DNA of 64,000 nucleotides from Bacillus sp. JCM 19034 (GCF_001310635.1 NZ_BAXR01000003.1:322938-386937); one strand, 5' to 3'; shown: positions 16,968 to 27,529, counted from the first letter of the stretch. Numbers and translations: made by a program. The notes: generated from the letters alone by a model not told the origin.

Positions 16968-17004
16968 AGAGCTACTAAATCATGTTAAAATTTAGTAGCT
17001 TTTC
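16968..17004 (+). terminator. trmFO terminator
   Basis: AGCTACTAAAT (16970-16980) and ATTTAGTAGCT (16990-17000) form a perfect 11-bp stem followed by TTTT. Confidence 0.75.
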
Positions 17005-17106
17005 ATTTGAGATGACTTTACACGTTCGAACCTGTTATGTATGGTTAGCTCATTCAATTGAGAACGTATCCAACTGTCAATAAACGAATGAAAGGAGTGT
17101 TTTTGA

Positions 17107-18006
17107 CTGAGTACTTCTAATTGGATTCAATCGTTTATTCAATATCTTCAAATGGAAAAGAATTATTCAATCCATACGATTCGAAACTATGAAAGAGATT
17201 TAATTGCTTTTACTGAGTTTATGAAATCGATTCATGTCGATTGCTTTACAAAATTGAGCTCAAATCATGTTAGACAATATTTAACATTCCTATTTAAGAT
17301 GGAATATTCTCGCAAATCTGTTTCAAGAAAATTATCTGCATTAAGAAGTTTCTATTCTTTTCATCAGCGGGAGGAAAGGGTGAAGGACAATGTATTCTCA
17401 TTTATCCATTTACCGAAGGCGGAGCAAAAGTTACCAAACTTCTTATATGAAGAGGAAATGATGCAACTTTTTGAAACAGTATCAGGTGATAAGCCGCTAG
17501 ACCAGCGTGATCGTGCATTACTTGAATTATTATATGCTACGGGAATACGAGTAAGTGAATGTAGTCAACTACTAGTTGAACATATCGACTTTACAATAGG
17601 TACGGTGTATATATTAGGGAAAGGTAGAAAGGAACGTTATACGCCGGTAGGTTCCTTTGCTTTAGATGCCCTTTATACATATATTCAAGATGGAAGAACA
17701 AAATTAGCCAATAAATCGACAGTGGCAAATCCTTTTTTATTTTTAAATTTTCGTGGTGGCAAGCTTTCTGACCGGAGTATTCGAACAATTATTCAAAAAA
17801 GAATGGATCAAACAGCTACACAAAAAAAGCTACGACCTCACGATATACGACATTCATTTGCTACTCATTTATTGAATAACGGTGCCGATTTGCGTGTCGT
17901 ACAAGAATTGTTAGGCCATGAACATTTATCGACAACGCAAATTTATACGCACGTAACGAAAGAGCGATTACGTGATGTGTATAAACAACACCATCCAAGG
18001 GCATAA
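17107..18006 (+). CDS. xerC: Tyrosine recombinase XerC (CodV)
   Basis: XerC works with XerD to resolve chromosome dimers at dif. The protein has the N-terminal SAM-like DNA-binding domain ([12 protein letters not shown]) and the catalytic domain with Arg in YATGIRVSE, Lys in [31 protein letters not shown] and the tyrosine nucleophile within it. The first ATG (17152) would cut into the N-terminal domain. In-frame sequence continues upstream as [15 protein letters not shown] to a CTG at 17107, nine bases after AAAGGAG, giving 299 residues, the usual length. The start is therefore CTG or an altered ATG. Confidence 0.9.
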   Translation: MSTSNWIQSFIQYLQMEKNYSIHTIRNYERDLIAFTEFMKSIHVDCFTKLSSNHVRQYLTFLFKMEYSRKSVSRKLSALRSFYSFHQREERVKDNVFSFIHLPKAEQKLPNFLYEEEMMQLFETVSGDKPLDQRDRALLELLYATGIRVSECSQLLVEHIDFTIGTVYILGKGRKERYTPVGSFALDALYTYIQDGRTKLANKSTVANPFLFLNFRGGKLSDRSIRTIIQKRMDQTATQKKLRPHDIRHSFATHLLNNGADLRVVQELLGHEHLSTTQIYTHVTKERLRDVYKQHHPRA

Positions 18007-18031
18007 AACGAATAAAGAAGGAGGAAAGAAT

Positions 18032-18577
18032 ATGAACGATTTTCATGCAACGACGATCTTTGCTATAGCACATAAAGGTCAGTGTGCTATGGCAGGTGAT
18101 GGTCAAGTAACGTTTGGGAATGCAGTAGTTATGAAGCATACAGCAAAAAAGGTTAGAAAATTATTTCAAGGCAAAGTAATAGCCGGGTTTGCTGGATCGG
18201 TTGCTGATGCCTTTACATTATTTGAGAAGTTTGAAGGGAAACTTGAAGAATACCACGGTAATCTCCAAAGAGCAGCTGTTGAATTAGCCAAGGAATGGCG
18301 CAACGACAAAGTGTTACGCAGGCTTGAAGCAATGCTCATTGTTATGAATAAAGAAAGTCTTTTATTAGTTTCTGGAACAGGGGAAGTGATTGAACCAGAC
18401 GATGGTATGATTGCGATTGGTTCCGGCGGTAATTATGCTTTGTCTGCAGGACGTGCTCTTAAAAAACATGCTGCTAATTTATCGGCTACTGATATTGCTC
18501 AAGCAGCATTGGAGACTGCTGGAGAAATATGTGTTTATACGAATTTACATATTACGGTAGAAACTTTAGATCAATAA
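18032..18577 (+). CDS. hslV: ATP-dependent protease peptidase subunit HslV (ClpQ)
   Basis: This proteasome-like peptidase pairs with HslU. The 181 residues equal B. subtilis ClpQ in length and match it closely ([61 protein letters not shown]). In B. subtilis the N-terminal serine after Met removal is reported as the nucleophile. Here residues 2-3 are Asn-Asp, so the nucleophile would have to be a Thr of HATT, or the protein is processed differently. The ATG has AAGGAGG upstream. The order xerC-hslV-hslU-codY is the conserved cod operon. Confidence 0.95.
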   Translation: MNDFHATTIFAIAHKGQCAMAGDGQVTFGNAVVMKHTAKKVRKLFQGKVIAGFAGSVADAFTLFEKFEGKLEEYHGNLQRAAVELAKEWRNDKVLRRLEAMLIVMNKESLLLVSGTGEVIEPDDGMIAIGSGGNYALSAGRALKKHAANLSATDIAQAALETAGEICVYTNLHITVETLDQ

Positions 18578-18594
18578 GATAGGAGTGAAATAAA

Positions 18595-19983
18595 GTGGAA
18601 ACGAACTTAACTCCAAGACAAATTGTCGATCGTTTAAATCAATTTATTGTAGGTCAAGAGGAAGCGAAAAAGTCAGTAGCGATCGCGTTACGTAATCGAT
18701 ATCGTCGAAGCTTGCTTGATGACAAATTAAAGGATGAAGTAACGCCTAAAAATATTTTAATGATTGGACCGACGGGTGTTGGGAAAACGGAAATTGCTCG
18801 TAGATTAGCTAAGCTAGTTGGGGCACCGTTTGTTAAAGTAGAGGCTACAAAGTTTACAGAAGTAGGATATGTGGGCCGTGATGTTGAATCAATGGTAAGA
18901 GATTTGGTTGAAACGAGCGTTCGTATTGTAAAAAAAGAGAAGATTGAAAAGGTTCGTCCACAAGCAGAGAAAATGGCAAATGAACGAATTGTTGATCTAC
19001 TAGTACCAAGTGGTAAGAAAACATCTTCCTATAAAAACCCACTCGAAATGCTCTTTGGCCAGCAAAATGAAGATAATGAGACACAGACAACGGAAACGGA
19101 TTCTCTGCAAGAAACGAAAAGAAAAATGGCTCATAAACTTGCATTAGGTGAATTAGAAGACCATATGGTAACGATTGAAGTTGATGAACAATCGCAAAAC
19201 TTTATGGATATGTTTCAAGGTGCCGGCATGGAGCAAATGGGGATGAATATGCAGGAAATGCTTGGGGGCCTATTACCTAAAAAACGAAAAAAACGTCGTT
19301 TACCGATTTCGGATGCACGAAAAGTGTTGATTGATGAAGAAGCACAAAAGTTAATTGATTTTGATGAAGTTAATCAAGAAGCTATCTTCAAAGCCGAACA
19401 ATTAGGTATTATCTTCATAGATGAAATTGATAAGGTAGCTAGCAAAGGGCAGCAATCAGCAGATGTATCGAGAGAAGGGGTACAAAGGGATATCTTACCG
19501 ATAGTAGAAGGTTCAACAGTAGTGACGAAATATGGTGCTATTAAAACCGACCATATTTTGTTCATAGGTGCAGGTGCTTTCCATATCGCTAAACCTTCAG
19601 ATTTAATCCCTGAGTTGCAAGGGCGTTTTCCAATTCGAGTAGAATTATCTAATTTAACAGTTGATGATTTTGTGCGCATATTAATTGAACCGAATAATGC
19701 CTTGTTAAAGCAGTATAGTGCCCTTTTAGAGACAGAAGGTATAAGAGTCGTCTTTTCCGACGAAGCTGTTCATAAGATTGCCACTATTGCGACAGAAGTG
19801 AATCAGGATACAGAAAATATTGGTGCAAGAAGACTACATACTTTATTAGAGCGCCTATTGGAGGATCTTTCCTTCGAAGCACCTGATATTAATTTAGAAG
19901 AGATTGTGATTACTCCAGAGTATGTGGAAGAAAAATTGTCAAGCATTGCGAAAAACCGTGATCTAAGTCGATTTATTTTATAA
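18595..19983 (+). CDS. hslU: HslU (ClpY) AAA+ ATPase subunit
   Basis: HslU unfolds substrates and feeds them to HslV. The 462-residue protein has Walker [10 protein letters not shown] (about 62-70), [20 protein letters not shown], an inserted I-domain rich in Met and charged residues, Walker [11 protein letters not shown], and sensor-2 [15 protein letters not shown]. It ends with the hydrophobic tail SRFIL, which docks into HslV. The start is GTG with AGGAGTG upstream, 18 bases after hslV. Confidence 0.96.
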   Translation: METNLTPRQIVDRLNQFIVGQEEAKKSVAIALRNRYRRSLLDDKLKDEVTPKNILMIGPTGVGKTEIARRLAKLVGAPFVKVEATKFTEVGYVGRDVESMVRDLVETSVRIVKKEKIEKVRPQAEKMANERIVDLLVPSGKKTSSYKNPLEMLFGQQNEDNETQTTETDSLQETKRKMAHKLALGELEDHMVTIEVDEQSQNFMDMFQGAGMEQMGMNMQEMLGGLLPKKRKKRRLPISDARKVLIDEEAQKLIDFDEVNQEAIFKAEQLGIIFIDEIDKVASKGQQSADVSREGVQRDILPIVEGSTVVTKYGAIKTDHILFIGAGAFHIAKPSDLIPELQGRFPIRVELSNLTVDDFVRILIEPNNALLKQYSALLETEGIRVVFSDEAVHKIATIATEVNQDTENIGARRLHTLLERLLEDLSFEAPDINLEEIVITPEYVEEKLSSIAKNRDLSRFIL

Positions 19984-20015
19984 TTAAAACTAGGAAAAAG
20001 TTAGGAGGGGATAGC

Positions 20016-20795
20016 ATGAATTTGTTATCAAGAACGAGGAAAATTAATGATATGCTACAAAAAACCGTTGGCCAGCATGTTAACTTTAATGATATGGCTG
20101 AAACGTTAAGGGATACGATTAGTGCTAATATTTTTGTAGTTAGTAGAAGAGGAAAGCTATTAGGGTTTGCCATCAAACAGGAAATTGAAAATGATCGCAT
20201 GCAAAAAATGCTCGAGGATAGACGATTTCCCGAAGAGTATACGGAGGGACTATTCAAAATTGAAAGTACATCGGCAAACATCGGAATAGAGAGTGAATTT
20301 ACTGCCTTTCCTGTCGAAAATAAAGAATTATTTAAAAATGGCTTAACGACAATAGTACCAATTCAAGGTGGAGGACAACGATTAGGAACATTAATCTTGT
20401 CTCGGTTAAATGATGCTTTTAATGATGATGATTTACTGTTGGCCGAATATGGTGCAACGGTAGTTGGAATGGAAATACTTCATGAGAAAACTCAGGAAAT
20501 TGAAGAGGAAGCTCGCAGTAAAGCGGTTGTCCAAATGGCGATTAGTTCTTTATCATACAGTGAGCTTGAAGCAGTAGATCATATTTTCCATGAACTAGAT
20601 GGTAGAGAAGGATTACTTGTGGCGAGCAAAATTGCCGATCGCGTGGGGATTACACGATCAGTCATTGTTAATGCATTAAGAAAGCTTGAAAGTGCTGGTG
20701 TAATCGAATCGCGTTCTTTAGGCATGTAAGGGACGTATATTAAAGTATTAAATGACAAATTTTTAATTGAATTAGAACGGGTGAATAGTAAGTAA
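20016..20795 (+). CDS. codY: GTP-sensing pleiotropic repressor CodY, with an in-frame premature stop
   Basis: CodY represses stationary-phase, nutrient-uptake and motility genes when GTP and branched-chain amino acids are plentiful. The GAF domain (1 to about 155) and the winged HTH ([28 protein letters not shown]) are intact. TAA at 20727-20729 stops the protein at 237 residues, after SRSLGM. The same frame continues with [20 protein letters not shown] and a second stop at 20795. Reading the TAA as Lys gives 259 residues, the exact length of B. subtilis CodY. A substitution (AAA or AAG to TAA) is the simplest cause. Whether it is real or an error is unknown. AGGAGGGG precedes the ATG. Confidence 0.9.
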
Positions 20796-20825
20796 TTAGT
20801 GAAATTGTAATTAAACTTCTTTTTG

Positions 20826-20873
20826 AGGTTTGTCTTTAAGGTAAAAAATACCCTTAGAGACAAACCTTTTTTC
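20826..20873 (+). terminator. codY terminator
   Basis: AGGTTTGTCTTTAAGG (20826-20841) pairs with CCTTAGAGACAAACCT (20852-20867), followed by TTTTT. It ends the xerC-hslVU-codY operon. Confidence 0.85.
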
Positions 20874-21177
20874 TGTTTTTATTTGTGAAAATTTGTGTGC
20901 TCAAATATTCCTAAGTTATTAGACATAATTTTAATATAGGTCATTTGAACGGAGAATCGACATATTCATAGAAAAATGTCGATAAATATAGCTTTATTGT
21001 ACATAAATGTGACTATGTACCTATTAGTCTTATGATTCTTTTGTAGTGAAAAAGTATTTAATAAAATATAGGTTAGACTTTTTGTTCTATATTTATTACA
21101 ATTTTCATAGAAGATGTAGAAAGTTGTATAAAAATGATAAAAATGAACAGATAATTTGACAAAAGGGGTGTTCGTAC
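20874..21177 (+). promoter_or_regulatory. Control region of the fla/che operon
   Basis: About 300 AT-rich bases without an ORF. A candidate sigma-A promoter is TTCATA (21104-21109), 17 bases, TATAAA (21127-21132), 45 bases before flgB. AATTTTCATAGAAGA (21100-21114) overlaps its -35 and matches 11 of 15 bases of the CodY box. Two perfect inverted repeats lie upstream: TCGACAT/ATGTCGA (20957-20963, 20976-20982) and GTACATA/TATGTAC (20999-21005, 21014-21020). No convincing sigma-D promoter was found. CodY control of flgB is known in B. subtilis; here it is an inference. Confidence 0.45.
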
Positions 21178-21582
21178 ATGGATCTCTTTGGAAGTTCTTC
21201 CATTAGAGCGCTAGAAACAGGCTTAAATGGAGCGCAAATTCGACAAAATGCTATTTCGCAAAATATAGCGAACGTTGATACACCTAATTATAAGGCCAAA
21301 CAAGTTCAATTTAAGCATTTATTACATGATGAGCTAGACAAACAGGGGTTGAAAGCTAACAGAACTCATAAAGACCATTATGAATTTCAGTCTGCAAACA
21401 GTCGTTTAGGACCAATCGTAACTGAAAATCGTAATACTTTATATAATCATAATGGTAACAATGTCGATATTGATCATGAAATGTCTGAACTCGCCAAGAA
21501 TCAAATCTATTATAATGCATTAGTAGATCGATTAAATGGTAGCTTTCAAAGCTTGGAAACAGTGATAAGAGGAGGGCGTTAG
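21178..21582 (+). CDS. flgB: Flagellar basal-body rod protein FlgB
   Basis: FlgB forms the proximal rod. The 134-residue product has the rod-protein N-terminal motif (SQNIANVDTPNYKAKQVQF) and a C-terminal helix ending in the segment NQIYYNALVDRLNGSFQSLE. AAAGGGGTG precedes the ATG. It is the first gene of the fla/che operon, as in B. subtilis, and its stop overlaps the flgC start region. Confidence 0.95.
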   Translation: MDLFGSSSIRALETGLNGAQIRQNAISQNIANVDTPNYKAKQVQFKHLLHDELDKQGLKANRTHKDHYEFQSANSRLGPIVTENRNTLYNHNGNNVDIDHEMSELAKNQIYYNALVDRLNGSFQSLETVIRGGR

Positions 21583-21584
21583 TG

Positions 21585-22043
21585 ATGACGATTTTCAATG
21601 GATTGAATACGAGTGCATCTGCTCTTACGACAAAGCGATTACGAATGGATGTGATTTCAGCAAATATTGCTAATGCGGATTCGACAAGAACCCGGTTTGT
21701 CGATGGACAATGGGAGCCATATCGTCGAAAAATGGTTGTCACATCACCAAATGAAGCTCCTTCATTTGCTAGTCAGTTGCAGCGTGCAATCGGTCGATCG
21801 AATTCGACAGTTGGAAATGGTGTTAAGGTTGATCGCATAGTTGAAGATCAGACTCCATTCAAGCAAGTATATAACCCAGATCACCCAGATGCTGACGAGA
21901 ATGGATTTATTCAACTGCCAAATGTTGACCCATTACGAGAAATGGTTGATTTAATGACCACGACAAGATCTTATGAGGCTAATGTAACAGCTATAAATGG
22001 GACAAAAAATATGCTATTGAAAGCACTTGAAATAGGTCGTTAA
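21585..22043 (+). CDS. flgC: Flagellar basal-body rod protein FlgC
   Basis: FlgC is a rod subunit that joins FlgB. The 152-residue product has the N-terminal rod motif (LRMDVISANIANADSTRTRF) and the C-terminal DLMTTTRSYEANVTAINGTKNMLLKALEIGR shared by rod and hook proteins. GGAGGG lies before the ATG at 21585. A GTG at 21582 overlapping the flgB stop would add one residue. Translation is probably coupled to flgB. Confidence 0.95.
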   Translation: MTIFNGLNTSASALTTKRLRMDVISANIANADSTRTRFVDGQWEPYRRKMVVTSPNEAPSFASQLQRAIGRSNSTVGNGVKVDRIVEDQTPFKQVYNPDHPDADENGFIQLPNVDPLREMVDLMTTTRSYEANVTAINGTKNMLLKALEIGR

Positions 22044-22057
22044 AGGGAGGTAAATAA

Positions 22058-22357
22058 ATGGATTTAAGGATAACACCTTTTACAAATAGTCAAAATCAAG
22101 CTGTCCAGCGTAATACATATACACCTGGTGAGGCACATGGAGCATTTAAAGCAGCTCTTAACGATGCGATGAAAGAAGTGAATGAAATGCAGCATGAGTC
22201 TCAACAAAAAACGGTCTTATTGGCAAAAGGTGAAATAAATGATTTACACGATGTTATGATTACAGGTCAAAAGGCTAGCGTAATGCTACAAGCAACTGTA
22301 GAAGTGCGAAATAAAGTAGTTGAAGCATATCAAGAAATAATGAGAATGCAAGTATAG
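22058..22357 (+). CDS. fliE: Flagellar hook-basal body protein FliE
   Basis: FliE links the MS ring to the rod. The 99-residue protein has the family C-terminal half (KGEINDLHDVMITGQKASVM and VRNKVVEAYQEIMRMQV). AAGGGAGG lies upstream of the ATG. Position after flgC and before fliF is conserved. Confidence 0.94.
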   Translation: MDLRITPFTNSQNQAVQRNTYTPGEAHGAFKAALNDAMKEVNEMQHESQQKTVLLAKGEINDLHDVMITGQKASVMLQATVEVRNKVVEAYQEIMRMQV

Positions 22358-22390
22358 TATGATGTTAATTGCTTTGATTCAGGAGGACAA

Positions 22391-23976
22391 ATGAACGAGA
22401 AGCTGACGAAATTTAAAGAGAGATTTAATGAATTCTGGAATGGACGTTCCAAAAGACAACAATTGGTTATCTTATCTTCGATTGTTTCAATAATTGTTAT
22501 TGTTGTATTGTTATCTTTTTTGCCACTAGAACAAATTATGAACCGCTTTACAGTAATTTAACGCTTGCAGAAACAGGACAAATTAAAGAAACATTGGATG
22601 CACGAGGTATTCCAGCTACAGTATCTGATAATGGAACATCTATTTTAGTTCCTAACAATCTTGTAGACACGCTGAAAGTCGAACTAGCAGCAGAGGGGTT
22701 ACCTAATAGCGGGACAATTGATTATTCGTTTATTCAAGATCAAATGGGCTTTGGAATGACAGATAATGAATTCAATGTTATGGAACGTGCTTCTATGCAA
22801 ACAGAGCTAGCTAGACTGATTCGCAATATGAATGGTGTTCATAATGCAAATGTCATGATAACTCTTCCAGAAGAAAGTGTCTGGTTAAATTCAACTCATG
22901 ATTCGGCTACAGCAGCGATTGTGCTAGAGTTAGCTCCAGGACACCAGCTTGATTCTAGTCAAGTAAGAGCCCTTTACCATCTTGTATCAAAGAGTGTGCC
23001 GAATTTACCTATTGATAATATCGTCATTTCAGATCAAATGTTTAATGATTATTTTTATGAAGATCAAAATAATGAATCTCAATCCACGTTATCTGCTTTT
23101 GAACAGCAACGTGCGATTCAAAATGAAATCGAGCACGATTTAACACGAAACCTTCAACAAATGTTAGGAACGATAGTTGGTCAAGACAGCGTCATAGTAT
23201 CCGTAACAACAGATATTGATTTTACACAAGAAAACCGTACGGAAGAATTAGTTGAACCTGTGAATATTGATAATATTGAGGGAATTGCAGTAAGTATTGA
23301 ACGTATTGAGGAAACGTACAGTGGTGAAGGTATTGAAGAAGGTGGGATTGAAGGTACAGGAGATGGGATTATCAACTATCCCGGTCCATTAGGACAAGGC
23401 CCAGTTGATTTTGAACGTACCGAAGAACGAATTAATAACGAAGTAAACAGGATTAATCGTGATATCGTTGAAAGTCCATATAAAATTAGAGATCTTGGAA
23501 TACAGGTAATGGTCGAACCTCCAGAAGGTTTTGATACACTACCACAAGATCAATTAAATGATATTCAGCAAATTTTAGGCACGATTGTTAGAACAAGTAT
23601 TTCAAGTGTATATGCTGAAGAATTAACCCAGGAAGAAATAAGTGAGAAAATAGTTGTTAGTTCGCACCCATTTAACGGTAGAACTATCACAGAATTTGAA
23701 CCTACAATGGGGATTCCAACATGGGTTTATGTAATTGGTGGCATATTAGTAGCACTGATTTTATTGCTGCTCTTTATCTTAATGAGAAATAGAAGAAAGA
23801 GAGCGGAAGAGGTACAAGGTGAAGTATCAGATGAGAGACGGCCTTATGATTTGCCTGATTTGCCAGATGAAGATTCATCAGAATCTGCTGCAAAAAAGAA
23901 ACAACTTGAAAAGTTAGCAAAAGAAAAGCCAGAAGATTTTTCTAAGTTACTAAGAACTTGGTTATCTGAAGATTAG
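22391..23976 (+). CDS. fliF: Flagellar MS-ring protein FliF, frameshifted
   Basis: FliF builds the membrane MS ring on which the motor assembles. The gene starts with the ATG at 22391, after AGGAGGAC. The first membrane helix (VIVVLLSFF) is cut by a frameshift in the T run 22516-22521. One extra T restores FFATRTNYEPLYSNLTLAETG and gives about 528 residues, the normal length. The rest shows the ring-building motifs (EFNVMERASMQTELARLI), a second membrane helix at about 450 (GGILVALILLLLFILMRN), and the C-terminal FliG-binding tail with DFSKLLRTWLSED. Confidence 0.93.
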
Positions 23977-23987
23977 GAGGAGAGAAA

Positions 23988-25001
23988 ATGGCTGTAACAA
24001 AAAGAGGAATTACTGGGAAACAAAAGGCTGCCATTCTTCTGATTTCTCTCGGACCAGATGTATCTGCTCAAGTTTATAAACATCTTTCAGAGGAAGAAAT
24101 TGAAAAATTAACGCTTGAAATTGCTAATGTTCGTAAAGTTGATAGCGAACTAAAGGAAGAGATTTTGGAGCAATTTCATTCACTTGTATTAGCTCAAGAT
24201 TATATTGCTCAAGGTGGTATTGGCTATGCTAAAAGCATATTAGAGAAGGCTTTAGGGGAAGATAATGCGATGGATATTATAAATCGTTTAACATCCACGT
24301 TGCAAGTAAGGCCATTTGATTTTGCTCGTAAAGCCGATGCCTCACAAATATTAAATTTTATTCAAAATGAACACCCACAAACAATTGCTCTGATTCTGTC
24401 GTATTTAGAGTCTGAACAGGCAGGGCAAATTTTATCTGCTCTTCCGCAGGAAGTACAAGCAGATGTGGCAAAAAGGATCGCGGTAATGGACAGTACGTCT
24501 CCAGAAATTATTAACCAAGTTGAAGCTATTCTTGAGCAAAAACTGTCATCAACCGTTACACAAGATTATACAGAAGCTGGTGGAATTGAATCAGTTGTTG
24601 AAGTTTTAAATAGTGTTGATCGAAGTACAGAGCGAACGATTCTTGATGCATTAGAAATACAAGACCCAGAATTAGCAGAAGAAATCAAGAAAAGGATGTT
24701 TGTATTTGAAGATATTGTTACACTCGATAATCGCAGCATTCAGAGGGTTATTCGAGATGTTGAAAATGAAGATTTACAATTATCATTAAAAGTTGCTAGT
24801 GATGAAGTGAAGGAAATTATCTTCAGTAATATGTCACAACGAATGGCAGAAGCATTTAAAGATGAAATGGAATTTATGGGGCCTGTTCGATTGAAGGATG
24901 TCGAAGAAGCACAATCTAGAATTGTTTCTGTAATCCGGAGCCTTGAAGAAGCGGGAGAGATTGTTATCGCCCGTGGCGGAGGAGACGATATTATTGTCTA
25001 A
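23988..25001 (+). CDS. fliG: Flagellar motor switch protein FliG
   Basis: FliG is the rotor subunit that contacts the stator. The 337-residue product shows the N-terminal FliF-binding domain (KQKAAILLISLGPDVSAQVYKHL), the middle domain with the EHPQT motif (FIQNEHPQTIALILSYL), and the C-terminal torque helix (LQLSLKVASDEVKEIIFSNMSQRM) with alternating charges. GGAGGAGAG precedes the ATG. The gene overlaps fliH by eight bases. Confidence 0.96.
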   Translation: MAVTKRGITGKQKAAILLISLGPDVSAQVYKHLSEEEIEKLTLEIANVRKVDSELKEEILEQFHSLVLAQDYIAQGGIGYAKSILEKALGEDNAMDIINRLTSTLQVRPFDFARKADASQILNFIQNEHPQTIALILSYLESEQAGQILSALPQEVQADVAKRIAVMDSTSPEIINQVEAILEQKLSSTVTQDYTEAGGIESVVEVLNSVDRSTERTILDALEIQDPELAEEIKKRMFVFEDIVTLDNRSIQRVIRDVENEDLQLSLKVASDEVKEIIFSNMSQRMAEAFKDEMEFMGPVRLKDVEEAQSRIVSVIRSLEEAGEIVIARGGGDDIIV

Positions 25002-25778
25002 GATCATCAAGTCGAATTTTTCAAAGCGAAATGGATCACAAGCAAAAACGATTTCTATTTTAAAAAAGTTTCAACATGAGACATTTTTAGAGAATACAAC
25101 ATTACCTGAGGAACAGACTAGCAATGATTCGTCAATCGGTTTTGAAAGAGAGCTCAAAGAAAAGAAGTTAGAAGCAGAATTAATCGTTAAGAAGGCCCAC
25201 GAAGAGGCGGAGACAATCAATAAGCAGATTCAAGAACAGCTTAAAAATGCGGAACAAAAACAACTTGAACTTTTTGAACAGGCACAGAAAAATGGTTTTG
25301 AAGAAGGGTACACTCAAGGGCAAAAGGAAGGATTACAATCTTATAACGAGTTAATTGACAAAGCGAGAAGCATTGTTGCGTTGTCAGAACAACAATTCAA
25401 ACAGCAAATTGAAGAGGCAGAGCTTTAATTGTCGAAATAGCAGCTTCTTTAGCAAACCGGATTATAGGTGTTAAATTATCAGAAGACAATGAAACTTGGA
25501 AAAGTATGCTAAAGCAATTGATGAACGAAGTAAGAGAGCATGATCATATTAAGATTTATGTCCATCCAGAATCGTATGAGCTAACAATCCTACAAAAGGA
25601 TGAGTTAGAACAATTGTTAAGCCATTGTGAGCACATATATATATATCCTGATGCGGGCTTGATGAAGAATGGATGTATCATTGAAACGAAACATGGTCGT
25701 ATCGATGCAAGTATTGATCGTCAATTAAACGAACTAAAGGCACAATTATTAGCAATGCTTAAGGAGGATGCACCTTGA
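24994..25778 (+). CDS. fliH: Flagellar export ATPase regulator FliH, frameshifted
   Basis: FliH binds and restrains the FliI ATPase. The start is TTG at 24994, overlapping fliG, with GGAGGAG upstream. The product has a long Glu/Gln/Lys-rich coiled coil (EAETINKQIQEQLKNAEQKQ) with the FliH-like GFEEGYTQGQKEG. The frame breaks between 25421 and 25424. One added base gives EALIVEIAASLANRIIGVKL and continues into VHPESYELTILQKDELEQL and the end at 25778, about 261 residues. It overlaps the fliI start by four bases. Confidence 0.88.
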
Positions 25779-27096
25779 ACATTCAGTCTTTACCAAGTCT
25801 AATTCCACAGTTATCTCCATTTAAGTGGTATGGTAAAGTGACACAGGTAATAGGACTTATGATTGAATCAAAAGGACCTCAAGCTTCTATTGGTGACCTT
25901 TGTTACATCACGACTGGAAAGAAACCATCGACAAAAGTTCGTGCTGAGGTTGTTGGTTTTCGTGATGAATTTGTTTTACTAATGCCATTAAATGGAACAA
26001 CAGAAATCTCGCCAGGTAGTTTAGTAGAGGCTACCGGTAAACCTTTAGAAATAAAAGTGGGTACACAGTTAATTGGGTCTATTATCGATGGTTGTGGCGA
26101 ATTATTATCAAAAGATTCACTACCGAAAGGACTTACTTCTTTTCAAACGGACAACCCCCCGCCAAATCCGATGAGTAGGCCGAGGATAACGGAATCGATG
26201 TCATTGGGAGTTCGAGCTATTGATGCGTTATTTACAGTTGGTAAAGGACAGAGAATTGGGATTTTTGCCGGAAGTGGTGTCGGAAAAAGTACTTTATTGT
26301 CAATGTTAGCTCGTAATTCTGCAGCAGATATTAATGTGATTGCTTTAATTGGTGAGCGTGGAAGAGAAGTGAAGGAATTTATCGAACGTGATTTAGGAAC
26401 GGAAGGATTAAAACGATCAATTGTTGTTGTCGCAACCTCAGATCAACCAGCTTTGATGAGAATAAAGGGTGCCATGACAGCTACAGCAATTGCAGAGTAT
26501 TTCCGTCAACAGGGGCTTGCTGTTAATTTAATGATGGATTCTGTTACCCGTGTAGCGATGGCTCAAAGGGAAATTGGATTAGCAATAGGTGAGCCGCCCA
26601 CATCAAAGGGGTATACACCATCAGTATTTGCCTTATTACCACGTTTGTTAGAGAGGTCTGGTACCGACGAAAATGGTTCCATTACGGCCTTTTACACCGT
26701 TTTAGTTGATGGTGATGATTTAAATGAGCCAATTGCTGATACAGTTCGTGGAATATTAGACGGGCATTTAGTACTTGATCGGAAACTAGCACAAAAAGGC
26801 CAGTTCCCAGCAATTAATGTATTAAAAAGCGTAAGTAGGGTAATGGCAGATATAGTTTCAGAGGATCATAAAAAGCTGCTGATATCATTCGTTACTATTT
26901 ATCGCTATTCGAAGATAACGAGGATTTAATAAATATCGGTGCTTATAAAAAAGGGAGTTCTTTAGAAATCGATCAAGCCATAAACATACAACCGCAAATT
27001 GTAGCTTTTTTAACGCAAGGAACGGATGAGAAATCAACAATCGATCAATCGGTAAAAGCTCTTATCAAACTAGTCGAAAATGGTGGTAAATCATGA
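25775..27096 (+). CDS. fliI: Flagellum-specific ATPase FliI, frameshifted
   Basis: FliI energises flagellar protein export and resembles the F1 beta subunit. The start is TTG overlapping the fliH stop, with AAGGAGG upstream. Motifs are Walker A GIFAGSGVGKSTLLSML, IGERGREVKEFIERDLG, Walker B VNLMMDSVTRVAMAQREIGLA and GEPPTSKGYTPSVFALLPRL. A frameshift in the A run 26870-26874 hides the C-terminus. One extra A restores KKAADIIRYYLSLFEDNEDL and continues to TGA at 27096, giving about 440 residues (438 in B. subtilis). Confidence 0.94.
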
Positions 27097-27529
27097 ATTT
27101 TCATTTCACATTACAAAAAGTACTAGAGCTAAAGGAAGCTAAAAAAATGAGCGTGAAGCGGAATATAAAGCTGCGATTGATCATTTTGAGGGAGTAGCAA
27201 CAGAACTTTACCACCTACTGAAGAAAAAAGAAAGTTTAGAAGAAAAGGCAAGAACGGAATTGCAACAAGGCACTTCAATTAAGGCAATTCGATTTCAAGA
27301 AACAATTATTTCACGTTTAGAAAACGAGATCCTTATCTTACAACAGCAAACTCAACGAGCACGTACAATGATGCAAAGTAAACAACGGCAATTAATAGAC
27401 GCATCAGTGGAGTTGAAAAAATATGAAAAGATGAAACAACGACAGCATGAGCAATTTCTTGAAGAGTCTAAACGATTAGAAATTATAGAAATGAATGAAC
27501 TATCGATTCAGGCATTTGTGAATCGGTGA
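27093..27529 (+). CDS. fliJ: Flagellar export chaperone FliJ, frameshifted
   Basis: FliJ is a coiled-coil protein that sits in the centre of the FliI ring. The ATG at 27093 overlaps the fliI stop. The sequence MNFHFTLQKVLELKEAKK runs into a frameshift in the seven-A run 27141-27147. One extra A continues with NEREAEYKAAIDHFEGV and the coiled coil to 27529, giving about 145 residues (147 in B. subtilis). Almost the whole protein is predicted helical. Confidence 0.88.

Noticed and set aside
24943..24993. Longer fliH start inside fliG
   Set aside because: The extra residues (MKKRERLLSP) come from the other frame of the conserved fliG end. TTG at 24994 has the GGAGGAG site.
25628..25645. Short TA-rich repeat (atatatatat) in fliH
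   Set aside because: It encodes part of the conserved fliH frame (HIYIYPD) and is not a separate repeat element.
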